NCBI GenBank assembly: GCA_003344405.1
Contig: NOWV01000040.1
Coordinates: 124,001-188,000 of the forward strand
From: Trichoplax sp. H2
Lineage: Eukaryota; Placozoa; Uniplacotomia; Trichoplacea
Direction: 5' to 3'
DNA length: 64,000 nt
Each line of letters opens with the position of its first letter. Position 1 is the stretch's first letter. Shown here one piece after another: positions 49,231-62,137 of this stretch. Under the pieces are notes generated by a model, which was given only the letters and a program-made list of their open reading frames with translations, had not been told where the DNA came from and made no database searches. Both the position numbers and the translations under genes were made by a program.

Positions 49231-52200
49231 TCATCTAGATAAAAACGCCTAGTGTGAAGAAATTCAAGAGTGAAAGAACATAGTAAATGTAAAGTATGAA
49301 GTCTTACCTTCGCCAAAATGTTTGTAAAAACGACTAGCAAGTGATCGAGACATTTCTTTATCTATACGTTCAATAGAATGTTATATTAACATTGAACAGA
49401 ACAGCCTAAAAGCGTATAATATATGTATCATACCGCATCTAAGACCGTTGGAATATAATCTTTTATTAATAATTGATACGGAGTTAAAACATCGGTCGTG
49501 TACTTAAAACCGGCTTTCGTTAATAACCATAACTTTTCAACGGCTACAGAAGCCAAATCAGAAAGAATCCTCATATAGTTCAATAGTCGGGTTGATAAGA
49601 ACCTACAAAGAATTAAATATAACGAAAGTTGACAACCCGGTATTAAGAGATAATCATAACAACAATATCACTATACTGTATTTGAATTACCTCGTATGTG
49701 TTCTTAAACTCTCAACCTGAGATTCATCAAGGTTGAAGTCTAAAAGTATTCAATTACCAGTATTAGTTAAGAAAGAGAACAATAAATATAAACTACCTTC
49801 AACTCTGTATTATATATTATTATGAGCTCGAAGTTATACGGTGTCTTACATTGAGGATAAGAAATAATAGCGTGTAGAGTACCCAAACCAAACAAGAATA
49901 AAAGAATTAGTAAATATAATAAATATGATCCAGTCATCGAAGCGTTCGGTTTCTTCTCATAAGCTGCATTATCGACGAATGCCTAAGAAATCATTTTGTT
50001 TGGATGAGACAACTTAAGATACGTTCACACTTAAAGAGTAAACTCTAGATGTTAATGCAAATACCTTCACTTCAGATTGAAATTCCGCAACATCTTCCTG
50101 TTGATTAACAATAAGATTAAGACCACTTATGGATCAGTCAGCAATAGACTATATACTTGGAGCTTTGCAAAGATTACGATACTTACAGCCTTATTCCGTT
50201 TTTTAGAAATTATTGCAGTATTGATAGAAATGAAGTGGTTGATAGTATCCGTAATTAGTAATGAGTAATCACCCTATATAATGCAATAATGTAAATTATC
50301 ATTTAAGTAACTTTCCAAGTTATAGTGAGCCCACATCCTTCAATTACAAGTTAAATATCATTTCAGGCTATAGCACCTTTTTGGAGAGTGATCCGCTTGA
50401 CCAGGCTTTCTTCATGTAACAAAATAATATTCTATGCAAATGAATCAAGACACCAGAGTAAGTACTGATGCCTGTGGTTAATCATTGCATGGATGAGGTA
50501 TAATGATTTACCAAATAATAAGTATACCTAGATTGAGGAATATTATTTCGATACATTTCCTTCCACACTGTTAAGCAGTAATGATCTTTTTCCAAGTAGT
50601 ATTTTAGACAATGCAAGTTCTAAAAGTTGCAATCTTATATTAAAAAAATTATCTAGATCGCGGAATTATAAATGATCAATTCCAAGTATACCTCCTTCCG
50701 AAAATCGTCTGAACTATTACTCAACATCGGCAGCAGTAAAGAAAAGTAGTTGCGATAATTATTCGTTGATTCGTGGGTTAGTATGAAGTCCTATCGTTAA
50801 TTTACGTCTTATTAATCAAATCCAGCTAATTTTTATTTTGTTTAATGCTTAGCTAATATTTTATTATTCATACTAATCTTATACCGTATTGAATCCGAGT
50901 AGAAATTTACCTTTAACTTTGGATACAAACTGATGAGCTTCTTACGGCTCCTATTAAATAAAAGCAATGCGTTAGCGCCAAAACAATTGCTTTTCTAAAC
51001 TTCACTTTGCGGACTTACGATGCATGGAGTGAAGAATTATCGCTAAATAGCATATGCAAAAGCGTAACAAATTCCTTTGGACCAACATTAGGAATTTTAT
51101 TAATATTTTTACTTTTCTTGCTCCTATTAATAAATAGGATAATATCTCAATATACATACACAATGGATGAAATACACTTAAACATAAGATACAAAGGATA
51201 TGGGTATACTTGAAAAGATCTTCTATAACTGTTATTGCATATGGAGCAAGACTTCGCACATTCATAGCAGGGAACATGAGCTCAAACCATACTTAAAGTC
51301 AAGACAAAGTACATGATAGCGACTACGCTTTAGAACAACCAACAATTACGCGTAATATTTATAGCCTTCTTGAAGTATCGCACCAATAACACTCTAGCTT
51401 TAAAACTATCATAAAATTTACCTTGGTATCCAACGGCAACATCACCAATAGACGCTTGATTGAACGCCCATAAAATAGACAGAGCCTCATAAGGAACAAT
51501 TTCCAACACGCTTGGTTTGTACTGCAGGTAAAATTGATTACAGTTACGTTAAATGAGTTCTGCACGTGGCAAGACAAGTTATGATATAACAGTATTTTAC
51601 GTTGATAATAGATCATTTAATCATTTACATGCTATAGCAGACAAGGCGGAAAAGTCTTAACTTACAGTACTTATCTTGTTGAGTACAATAGCTGGATTAT
51701 AGCGAGTCATGATTTGAATCATAATGCGATAGCCGTAAGTTTGAATATCTACGGTTTTGTGAATATTTTTTATTTGTTAGAATATCCAATCTAACCGGTG
51801 TACTGTAAATAGACACTATTTATACAGCAATAATTAGCTCTGAAGGGTGAGATAGGTTAACGAGTGAACTATCCGATGTAAACGTACTATTCCTTATGTT
51901 TTTCAACATATTGTCAATGCAATCTTCGAAAAATATACTTATAACAGCTTCTGGGCATTTTTCCAATAATTGGATTGCTAATTGCTTGAATTTATTGGAT
52001 AATAAATTCATTGGAAAATCTGTCAGTAAAGTTAGGGTAGATCGTTAAGTGCGTTTACAGGATCAAGTCATAATCACTTTTAACTTTTTATTCGATTGTA
52101 GACTAGTAACTGCGATATGAATAACTTGTAAAATAAATGGATGAGTACCTTTGCTTTTGCCTGTGAAAATAGCGTCGTAGGAGTTTTCAGCACGTGAAAG

Positions 52201-52889
52201 GTGCATCTGTACATAGCCAACCAATTCGTTAAGCCATATCTAAAATGTAAAGGTTACAGTTGATATCTTTTGTCCAAGTTATAATAGGAAGGTAAAATAG
52301 ATACTAAAGTTAGTATATAATTCATTGACTCCACTTTTGAATTGGATCAAAGAATGATTTCTAAATACCGATTCAGGATAGAACAATGTAATGATGATGA
52401 ATGAATTATCTTACAAGGGAATTGCTTGGAAAAGTTTGTCGAACTTGTTCTATCGTACTTGCTAGCTCATTTTCCTCAAGCTGTTGAAATAATATGAACG
52501 CATGCATATTAGTAGCAATTTCACCATCAACATGTGTCATTATTCTAATCCTGCTACAAGATACCATTACACTCATTTACAAGTGGTAGTTATCCCTCTA
52601 ACTACGTGTAATTGACAGGCTGATACAGTATAGTGTAAAGAGTACGAGTAGTTATATCCATTGCAATAGTTACAGCTGCTCTTACATTAGCTATTAATTC
52701 TTGAAGAGGAAGTTTATCCTCTTTCTTGACTTTGGTTTTAGCTGCATCTCCATGACGTTGACGAGGCTTGGCTGGGTTGTCTTTCATTTTAGGAGTGCTA
52801 TTATTATCGCCTTTGGTATGGCTAGTATCACGTCCAACGTCATTGAAATTTTGATAATTGGTCTTGGATGGTGCTAATAGATCGGTCAT
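49231..52889 (-). CDS. TMEM214: Transmembrane protein 214 homologue
   Basis: Exons in coding order: 52889-52686, 52480-52415, 52239-52149, 52019-51888, 51748-51666, 51521-51422, 51291-51210, 51123-51019, 50950-50911, 50790-50692, 50619-50528, 50431-50377, 50097-50065, 49982-49850, 49739-49691, 49602-49434, 49355-49308, 49248-49231. Phases agree throughout and give about 532 residues (human 689). Family landmarks in order: LPLQELIANLEENEL and IWLNELVGYV near 61-100; FFEDCIDNML; GYRIMIQIMTRY; LSILWAFNQASIGDVAVG; WFELMFPAMNVRSLAPYAIT; GPKEFVTLL; LYPKLK; VWKEMY. One strong membrane helix (SYLLYLLILLFLFGLGTL) lies near 408-428. TMEM214 is an ER membrane protein linked in mammals to ER-stress apoptosis. 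The N-terminus is short, and about 25 residues of linker before EDVAEF seem absent or lie in an exon I missed. The last coding exon is 18 nt. The start exon is tandemly repeated upstream. Confidence 0.9.
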
Positions 52890-53330
52890 AATTAAATACG
52901 TCCGTCAAATACGTAGTAATAATGAATTATAAATATACATTACATATGAACAGCATCACATATCATGTCATTCAAATTTTGAAACTGGGTCTTGCTTGAT
53001 GCTAATAGATCTATCATCATTCAAAGTACCCACCAAAAGGTAGCAACAATGAATCAGTTTCGACTGTAGAGTATGATTAGCATGACGCATTATGTTATTG
53101 TATAATTTGAGAATTGACCTTGATTTCAAGCAAATGGATCTGTCATCATTAAAAGTATCAATACTTGTCAAGCATTGATTACGTCTACAGCACTCTCAAT
53201 ATTAGTTTAGTGTATGATTAGCACTCGCCATCATCTTCTGAATAACTGTAAAAATTGGCCTTGATTTGAAGCCAATGGATCTGCTATCATTCAAACTACC
53301 AATACTACACGTAGCAATAATCCAATCAGT
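52840..53330 (-). repeat. Decayed tandem copies of the TMEM214 start region, about 128-bp period
   Basis: On the minus strand the TMEM214 start ATG (52889) recurs as ATGs at about 53017, 53146 and 53290, spaced 128, 129 and 144 bp. The genuine start encodes MTDLLAPSKTNYQNFND. The first upstream copy reads MIDLLASSKTQFQNLND. The second reads MTDPFA and then a stop, and the third MIADPLASNQGQF. Flanks also repeat (GTATGATTAGCA; GTAGCAA.AAT..AATCAGT on the plus strand). Similarity falls with distance from the gene. Only the gene-proximal copy is joined to the rest of the coding exon. Confidence 0.8.
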
Positions 53331-53937
53331 CTAGCGAATTACACATCCGCTATTCTGCCTGTCATTGATACGGGAAGAAACACGTCTACTGCAGTATGAC
53401 AACTGGATACAACCATTCATTGCTAAGAACAAATTAGGGTTTCATCCAATGGTTGGCTTTCCAGTGGTGAAGTTGGTCAATATCAATGTAAAGTAAGTTA
53501 ATGCCATTCCAATCAGATTATAGTAGTCATTTATTGCACTGATACTGAATGGCGATAGTTAATAGCTTGTTGGCAAGTCTATTACAAGCGAAATTGAAAG
53601 GTCATGATGCAGCTCGTGTTCGTAAGATGAGTAGTTTTAAGGACTCCGAGCGAATCCTATACTGTCGAATTTAGTACTGACAACATTCAAGACAGAGCTG
53701 TAAGTTATCTTGACTCCATTAGTCGATACCCTTTAATTGTTGCCGTCGTGCTTCGCTTCCAGCACTATTCTTATTGGCATCATCTTTGCCATGGTCTTTT
53801 TTCTGACTTTTAACTACATGCCATTTTAAATCGTGTGAAGCCATTTAACTCGCTTTGACTGCAACTCAGCAAATCACCATTGGACAGCTTGCGTGGCACA
53901 ATCACGTTGATGAGTTGAAGGGCTCAGAAGCTGACTT
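53331..53937. other. Intergenic, nothing recognised
   Basis: Upstream flank of TMEM214 beyond its repeated start region. No supported frame, RNA gene or repeat was seen. Confidence 0.45.
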
Positions 53938-54190
53938 TACGGTACTGTACCGTGCTGTGCCGTACCTGTGGACTGGACTACTGTTCGATTCAGTACGACT
54001 TACAATACGTGTCGATCGACACTTGGCTGACCGTGTGCACGGAGTTGACATACTGTACAGTACAGTACAGTACTACAGTACAGGGTAGTGAGTACTGTAC
54101 TGTACAGTACAATACGGTACAATACTGTACAGTATTCCGTTACAGTGTAGTACTGTATACTGTAGTACAGTACTGTCACTGAGTGTACAG
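53938..54190. repeat. GTAC-palindrome repeat cluster
   Basis: About 250 bp is rich in GTACTGTAC, CTGTACAGTACAGTAC and GTACTGTACTGTACAGTAC words, densest at 54,045-54,175. It includes a separate perfect 14-base palindrome, GTGTCGATCGACAC, at 54,009-54,022. Overlapping open frames on both strands reflect the repeat and are not genes. It is the counterpart of the clusters at 2.4, 13.2 and 45.1 kb and lies about 1.05 kb upstream of the TMEM214 start. Confidence 0.82.
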
Positions 54191-54376
54191 TTATAGTAAA
54201 TCTACACTGACATTGACCGTGCTGTTGACACCGGCATCGGCTCAATGTTCGTACGAGCAAAGACTACCGGTCATGGCGAAATTTTTACTTGAGTAGTCCC
54301 TGCCAGTATTCGTTCTTACAATGCTTACTTTTACAACCTGTACAAAAATGGATAAATCAAATAACTCCTCTAGTTA

Positions 54377-54672
54377 CTATACAATGCTCAGATTGTATTC
54401 CGCAATTAGAAATTACATTGGTATATCCTTAGAGGTAAGACCTCTGTGGCTACATCCTACACAACCCATCAAAACGGAGGTTTTGCCCACAGGTAGTAAC
54501 AACGAACGCTTATACTCTACTGTACTATACAATGCTCAGATTGTATTCCGCAATTAGAAATTACATTGGTATATTTTTAGAGGTAAGACCTCTATGGCTA
54601 CATCCTACACAACCCATCAAAACGGAGGTTTTGCCCACAGGTAGTAACAATGAACGCTTATACTGTACCGTA
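54377..54672. repeat. Nearly identical 148-bp tandem duplication
   Basis: Two adjacent copies, 54377-54524 and 54525-54672, differ at only a handful of positions (for example GTATATCC against GTATATTT, CCTCTGTGG against CCTCTATGG, AACAACG against AACAATG). Each contains CTTAGAGGTAAGACCTCTGTG, a short hairpin (AGAGGTAAGACCTCT). The open frames that cross the two copies are identical because of the duplication, not because of coding constraint. The low divergence implies a recent event. Confidence 0.93.
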
Positions 54673-57359
54673 ACCTGTTGTGTTGTGAATAATGCAGATT
54701 CAAAGCAGTCTACTTTGTCGGCGACTTTCTGACTTGGTATGGATATCAGCTACGACCTTTTATCGTACAAATATAAAGCACAGCCGATTATTCTACACGA
54801 CATAGTGCTTTACATCCTACAGATAGTATGCTTTCGAAACACCCAAGTGCTGCTATTGAGCTGTAGTAACTGCAGCTTGTAATTAATTTGTAATAAAGTG
54901 GGGCAGGAGACAGTGGGGAATATTAAAAATAGTGACATTGGCATTTATGCTGGAGACGATACTGTGCTAGTGTTGCATGGTCGTAATGGTATCTGCTAAT
55001 TTTGGTTAAACCTATCATAACTGTATGTACTAAATTGATTCGAATCCTGTTCATAAAGTTCCTTTCTTCATCCTTAACCTGTCTGTATAATCATTGTGAT
55101 TTAGTTAAGACAAAATATTACACGTGGCTGATATACGACTACTGTACTCGTACCGTCGTACATAACTATGACATTTAAAGGCGGTAGGCTACTAGTGGCA
55201 GTAGCGACGACGACGGATTGATTGTTTAATCTTGTTTTGCTAATGTTTTTGTTCGATATGCATGTGTTTTTATAGTTCTTATTTTTTCATTTAAATTTCA
55301 TGTACTCTACGTACACTGTAACAACGATAGATAGCGTCATATTATGAAATGTAATGGTTACCCTATTTATGCAATGCATGCTTCTTTCATTATTAAGCTC
55401 CTGACGTGCATTATGAACTATAAATAATAGTAATTAATTAATTACAATATAATAGCCCGCGTACCCATGCCGTATGCTTATATTGTATTGTACTGCACAT
55501 AAGCGTATTATCCGTTTAATCGATCAATCAATTAATTGACGAGATACTTTCTGTATACTTTATAAAGTTTCTGAAAGAGATTCGTAAACATGTACTATGG
55601 CTCTTGTACTGTGTTTATCTAGAATGCAGTAATGTATCCGTATTACTGATGCTTGCAGCGTGCACAAAATGGAATTCAATTGAAATCCCAATAAAACGTC
55701 AGTGGATAGTAATAGCTCTATTACAATTTATGGCGAGTCTAATATTAGTTCATGGAAGATATAAACTAATTATTAACAGAAAGAGCACGCTTTATATATG
55801 ACATATACAACTGGCAAACATCATCTGGTACCTTACAAGTTACGATAACTTTCTAATTAATACAGTAGGAGCTTCTACTAACACCATAGTGCCTTATATT
55901 ATCCTCTATCTTTCCAAATACAGCATAGATAACAACTGATTGCATTGTTCATATACTTTTAGTCGACAACACTATATATAATCATCATTATAGATAAGAT
56001 ATCTCTACGAATATATAGGATCTCCTCTATTGACGCCAACAGCTATATAAGTTAATTAATTTTGCTAACGTTACATTACTGCACACATTACTAAAAACGT
56101 AGCTGGAAACAGTGGCTAAAGTTGATATAACAGTAGCTACACTGACTGTGAGTTAATTATTGAGTATATTATCGAATCAGAGAGGCATGAAATGATACCT
56201 AAACAGTTTACTAATTATCATTCATTTTTTCCCTATCAACTGTCATATAATTATAATTGTAACCCTAGGCTAGATAATTAGTTCATTATTACATAATACT
56301 GCAAAAATATATTAATACACAGCGCAATACACTTTGGGGTTATTAGTCAGCTCCATATTGCAATGTTCAATGAACACATACTGCATGTAATATTGATCCA
56401 TTTCACTTCCTAGCACTAAAGTCCGTGCCTCTATTAGATCTACCTAGTGTGTTCGTATGATTCAAAAATATCCAAAAGGTATTTATTATTTTGTTGCAAC
56501 TCGAAGATACAATGCGAAGTTCGCGTTACAAAATGCATGTACATATTAATCAAGAATGATAATATACGTCTGGCATTTTCGAAATACACTAGTGCAAACT
56601 CCCGTCGCTTTGCTGACGGTGTACGCTAGCAACTATCCACTCTATTGAATGTCATCACATTTCCCACTGCAAATTTGGTGGGTGGGATAAATTCTCCGAA
56701 AATGATGTTGTAATACAGTATAATCGGCTAGGTTTGTGCTTCGCTACAGCCTGTTTGTTCCCTACAGGACTGTGCTGGAAGCTTGGGGAACCATAGCCAG
56801 CCAACATGAATTGAAATTTTTCACTTTTAAATTTCTCAACAAGACTACAGCAATGGCTGAAAACTCAAGTCATGGCCACTTTTCTATACCGTAATGCAGC
56901 TTTTCGTCTACCGTAGCAGGACTACTTTACGACGGGTGGTATGTTACTGTAGTAACGTAGTGATAGTGCCCATCCTAGTTTACGGTCAGTGTCCACCGTA
57001 CTAGCTAGGAAGTTTTTCCATTGCACACTAGTGCACAGCAGGGATATTGGCACAGTAATGAAGCGTCATAATGAGGTTGCCATTCGTTGGTAATCCATGG
57101 TTATGGCCTTGAATACTATAGTAGAGTATGGCGCGCTAAGCCTTTACTGCGCGCTGTCGGTATCGCTACCATCATGATGAATAATTCATTAATTCAATTG
57201 GACAAGAACACTAGACTTCATTACAAGTGTTTTAGCACATCTATATTACAATAATATAATAGCTGGCAGCATCTATTCTATGCCCTGGCTTGATCAAGTT
57301 AACTGTGTCAACGTTGAATAGAAATGGCTAATAATAAAACGGAACATGTAACCCAGTCG

Positions 57360-57635
57360 TTATCCAACATTTCTGTCTCTGATTCTCAAACGATCGGCGA
57401 CAGTAAACGATTTACGGTAAGATACAAATATTGTAGAATGACTTCCCAAGTCGAACGTTTGATTTGAATCGCCCGTATAGAACGTATTACCAAGTTTTTT
57501 TTTTCTCGCTCTCTCCCTCTCTCTGTACGGCTCTAGTCTTGCTAAAAGTCTCTGACTATCCCTTATCGTCGATGCACGATCATGCTTTAAAATGTTCATT
57601 GCCGTCCAATCAATGTTATCGCTAATTCTACTCAT
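57360..57635 (-). CDS. Questionable open frame, possibly an exon
   Basis: A 91-codon frame from the ATG at 57635, with the same frame open upstream to about 57,740. It reads ISDNIDWTAMNILKHDRAST and RDSQRLLARLEPYRERERARKKK, then a mixed tail ending DRLRIRDRNVG. The charged RE-rich part comes from a CT-rich simple sequence on the plus strand. The W..N....R..S..R.S.RL spacing vaguely recalls the N-terminus of tektins, but the match is too weak to claim. No clear splice acceptor or partner exon was found. Confidence 0.2.
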   Translation of the reverse strand: MSRISDNIDWTAMNILKHDRASTIRDSQRLLARLEPYRERERARKKKLGNTFYTGDSNQTFDLGSHSTIFVSYRKSFTVADRLRIRDRNVG

Positions 57636-58953
57636 TGAATCGTTATTGTACTTCGACGTGTTACACTCATTCCATTTGTACTCGTATAGAGATAAAAGAA
57701 TAGATAGGAGATTTAATCCGATGATTAAGAAATCTTGTCAGTGCCTCCCCTATTGCATTTCTTTATCTTCTAAGCGTAGCCTCACGTCTACCTACCCCTC
57801 AGGGCTTCCATTTACAATATGGCTCGATCTTCTCCTATATTTTTCTTGCTAATAGTCTCTACTCCATCAATTGAATTCTAACCTGTTGGCTACAATTCAC
57901 CATCCATCGTTCTATCAACGTTGTCAGGGGAAAAAATTGATCAACCCATGCTTTCTATAACGGCCTTAATAGGTCTCACTTTGTCATGGACGATTGAGCA
58001 ATTTTCACCAAACTAGGCCAAAGACGTTCAGAGTGAGATTATCATTGGTCGATGATAAACTGATTTTTTTTTTGTCCAAGCTTAATCCTTATTATAAACC
58101 TTCCTGCCCGTTAATAAAGATAAATTTTAAATTTGAGCTTAAGGTACACGTTAGTCAGTAATGGATTAATTAACTTCAAAATATCCACCATCGGCACATG
58201 ACACCAACATTAAATAAACCTTATTCAATACTATTATCCGATCAGCACGGGTGCTCTTCTGTTCTTATACTATTAATAGTACGGTACTTCCTGCAGCATG
58301 ATACGGTTCCATTTCTCCCTTGACATGAATGACTTCGGTATGTTTTAGCCAAGTTTTCATTGCTATCTTCAACATTAAATAGATAGAAACGTATCAAAAA
58401 AGACATTATTGTTAAGCATGTGCAATTCTTAAACAGCTCCACTTTTACACTTGTCATCTACAGTACTTGTTTTTCAATTCAGAAAAACATGGGCTAAATT
58501 GACTGCAATAGTGAATGGCACAGCCATCCATCCTTTATCCAAAGCAGTTTTGAATTAAGAAAAGAATTCCTATCCAACTTTAAACGCCTTAAGTTTCAAG
58601 TACTATGTACAGTAGGACGGGGAAAAAAATGATGAATATTGTCTCTTTCAGACATGATGAGTAATGTTTTTTTCCTTTCGTTCACACACTGACGCATTAA
58701 TCTCGACGTATCATGTGCAAAAGTATCTCTATAATATCGTAAATTCTTGTTCTGTACAGTTTGCATGTGCATTTATATCTGTTAATTAACGAACATGCAC
58801 AAAGAATAGACATTGGCAAATTACGTAAATTCCTTCAGAATATACTGTACAAGTTTACATTGGAGTTTCGGCGGAAGGCTTAACGACAGCAATGAAATAG
58901 AAGTAGCCACCGTAAAGTACAGTACAATAAAAGATCGTATTATTCTTCATTTC

Positions 58954-58974
58954 TTTTTTTTTTTGGGGGGGGGG
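58954..58974. repeat. T11-G10 homopolymer junction
   Basis: Eleven T directly followed by ten G, in otherwise AT-rich DNA; the complement is C10A11. It may be a polypurine/polypyrimidine element or a sequencing or assembly artefact. Confidence 0.9.
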
Positions 58975-61900
58975 ATTAATTGATTGCTACTTATTGCTTA
59001 CGAAAAAGAATCGGTATTTCACAGCAATACGTTACGGTAGAATCTGTTTTTTTTCTCTACCCTTTCTCATGATGATGGTGAGAAAGATTAGATTAAATCC
59101 CACTTACTGCAATATTTTTTTATCATCAATGACAATGATTTAATGGATATGATACTCTGTCGCATGCTTAATTACGATAGCAAAATTGCTTTCTTTATTT
59201 TTTTGGTAACATAGTCAATTAACATTAAAATATCTTGACAATAATGTCTCATTGATGAAGTATTATATTAAATTATCATCCAATCTACTATCGATAGCAA
59301 TTAATTAACAGTTAAGCAGGTCAATAACGGAGATCATTTTATTTACTCCATGATATTAAGTTAACGATACTTGGATGCAAACATCAAGTAATAAATCCTC
59401 AATTGCAGTTTAGACAAACTATCTACAGTACAGTAATAACTTTACACTTATTACAATTTTAAATATCGCCACTATTTGCACTGTGATCCAAATGATAATT
59501 TTGAATTTATCAATGTAGATATCAACTTGGGGAGTTGCCCTATTCCTTATCTGCGAATTTAATTTTAAACGTTAAGATAATGTTGCTAATAACTTATTCA
59601 GTAAATTTACTGCTCCAATTCTTACCGCTAGCGTGAAGCCGAAAAATATTTGTATGCACATATTCTGATAGCATGCATTTGGTCAAGTTCAATTTGAATT
59701 CTGTAAATAAATTTCTACTAGTACTCATTCAATTCACCATAGTGTACTAATTAATAACAGGAAGATTTTCCTACAGCAACATCGGAGAAAAAAAAATTGT
59801 CTCTTTATTATTTTCCATTGAAATCAACTCCGAACTTGAAGTTCAATCATTTTTTCTATAGTAAATAAATTGCCCAAATATCCCAATGGGTTTATATCGT
59901 GGATTTCAATCTATACTTTAGTACAGTTCATCGTCATGCCCTTTTTAATGTACGAGTATTCAAAAAATATAAATATCTCAAAAACAATTCGATTCTAACT
60001 TTTAACGTTTATTGTAAAATTTGCAATCTAAATCCAGGTACTGCCTCGTATCCTTACCTCGATATTTTTACTATTATTGGCATATAGTATTGTTTCATAT
60101 GTAATCATATAATCGTCCAAATAGTGAACTGCCTTCATTTCCACCTAAAAACTATTTTGACGCAGTGATTATTATTCTAGCTAAAATAGGATCAATAAAT
60201 TTTTATTTTAAAAACAGACGAATATACTGATCCTTATCGATCGATTTGTCTAGATATATTAAAAGTAGATTTTTATTTGTCATTTAATCATTTTTTTTTA
60301 TTCGCATGCTTGAAAGATAGCGCATAGAGAAAGACAGATAATAGTATGCCTGCTATGGAGTTTATTTGTTGTTACTGTCAGTAACCCAGTAAATACTCAA
60401 TAGTGATTATTGTAATCATTTCTATCATGATCGGCGCATCTATTTTCTTACCAATGAGACCCTACCTTATTATGTTTTTTAATACAGTAATCAGTTTGAT
60501 TACTCTTGTCAAGCAAATGTAAGTAACATTTATAACACAACAAATAAAGTTTATAGTTTAATCATCGCCATTTACAAAATAATTAAGTTTTATTGTATTC
60601 TTGAAGTGGGTGGGTTGCACTAATTAATTATTAACTAGCAATCATTAGTAGAATACGGACATGTTACTATTATGCAATACAATAGTTAAGAAAAGAAGCC
60701 GCGGTTTTATAAAATCGTCATGATTATCATCGTCTATCATGCAAGATACTGTAAATAATTCAATGTTATCATGGACGAACTAAAAGTAGATCCTGTACTA
60801 TATTTCGATTGTAATTATCGACGTAAATTCTCTTCAGAAATAGATTGATATATACTATATCATGCAATACACTCTCTTGATCCGTCAGATTATAGTGCAT
60901 TTTGAATACGCGTAGAAAGACAAGTTGCGGAAGGATTGATACACAATACGTAAATTTAGATTGTCTATTTATTCAACCTTGCGATAGATATAAGCTAGAA
61001 AGATGAGAACCATAAAATGTTAATTTGACAGTCATCATCCATTGCATATCGTCGACATAAACATGTTTTCAATGCAGAAATTAAAAAACTTATATATATA
61101 TATTTAACCCCTACCGTTTATCAATGTTCCTTAAATTGATGAAAGTGATGATTAATTATTACAGAAGAATTTTATTTACATTGCTGTGTATATTTTATAA
61201 TACGTCGTACATGTCCTGCCCAATCGTAATAGGGATCCTTTGAAACTGGCATGACTACGATAGCTATAACTAAATTACTAGAAAATGATCATAAAATAAA
61301 CTTTGCTTTATCCGTGTAAAGAAATTTGCAGTGGATATCAATAATCTTGAAAGTTAATTTGAATTTGCATTAATTCATCTTATATAGAATTAAAGTTAAA
61401 TAATAGTCCTTATGACTACCCTTGATTTGGAAAGCATCACTTAAACTTAGTCAAAAATTACTGTATATGATAATAAATAGTGTCTTGACTGAGACGATCG
61501 CATGATAGTACAGTATACTAAAATTGATATTGTTGGGAGTACCAATGATAGCTGCAACCTTACTCTGTAAACTGTATATTATAATTAGTAAAACAATTCC
61601 AATTATTGCTATCATTACGAAGTTAAGCCCATCGAATCCCAATAGAAAGCGTAAGCCGACATGGCTATTCAGATCTTATTCAATTACTTGTAGTCTTGTG
61701 CTGTATTAAGAATCGTTAGACGTCTACGCAACAGCAATTTTTCATTTTTAACTAATACTATTTCATGACCATCAATCCATACGTGAAGTAAAACATGTCC
61801 CTATGACCGTACATGAAAAATATAATAAAAAATAGCTGAAAGATCTAAAGTCGCAGCTTAAAACAATTATTCCAAGGATTTTTCGTCAAGATAATCTAGT

Positions 61901-62137
61901 TATATTGCGGTATTAATTCCGAACATCATGGAGATCTATTTAACGATATTTTAACGAGATACAACTGATATGTCAAACAAGAATCTTTATGGAATTGACA
62001 CCTTTATGTAATAATAGTTCGCTCAATTTCCTTGAAATCTTCAAAATATTGCCAATATCATGCATAAGACTGATTCACAATTTTACGACTCCTACTTTTA
62101 CATGAATTAAAAATTTAACTACTTTTATTCTTCGTAG

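Larger units (their letters stand above)
54673..62137. other. Gene-poor stretch upstream of the SGK3-like gene
   Basis: About 7.5 kb with no exon I can assign. It may contain the 5' exon(s) of the SGK3-like gene, which I could not identify. Visible items are one questionable minus-strand frame at 57,360-57,740, a T11-G10 homopolymer junction at 58,954-58,974 and a pyrimidine-rich run near 57,495-57,525. Confidence 0.45.

Noticed and set aside
53855-54260. Several frames of 76-86 codons on both strands
   Set aside because: Produced by the GTAC-palindrome repeat; mutually overlapping and low in complexity.
54321-54732. Two frames sharing an identical internal peptide
   Set aside because: The identity comes from the 148-bp DNA duplication, not from protein conservation.
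55034-55046. GATTCGAATCC, a B-box-like pol III element
   Set aside because: No D-arm/A box at the right distance and no cloverleaf stems can be formed.
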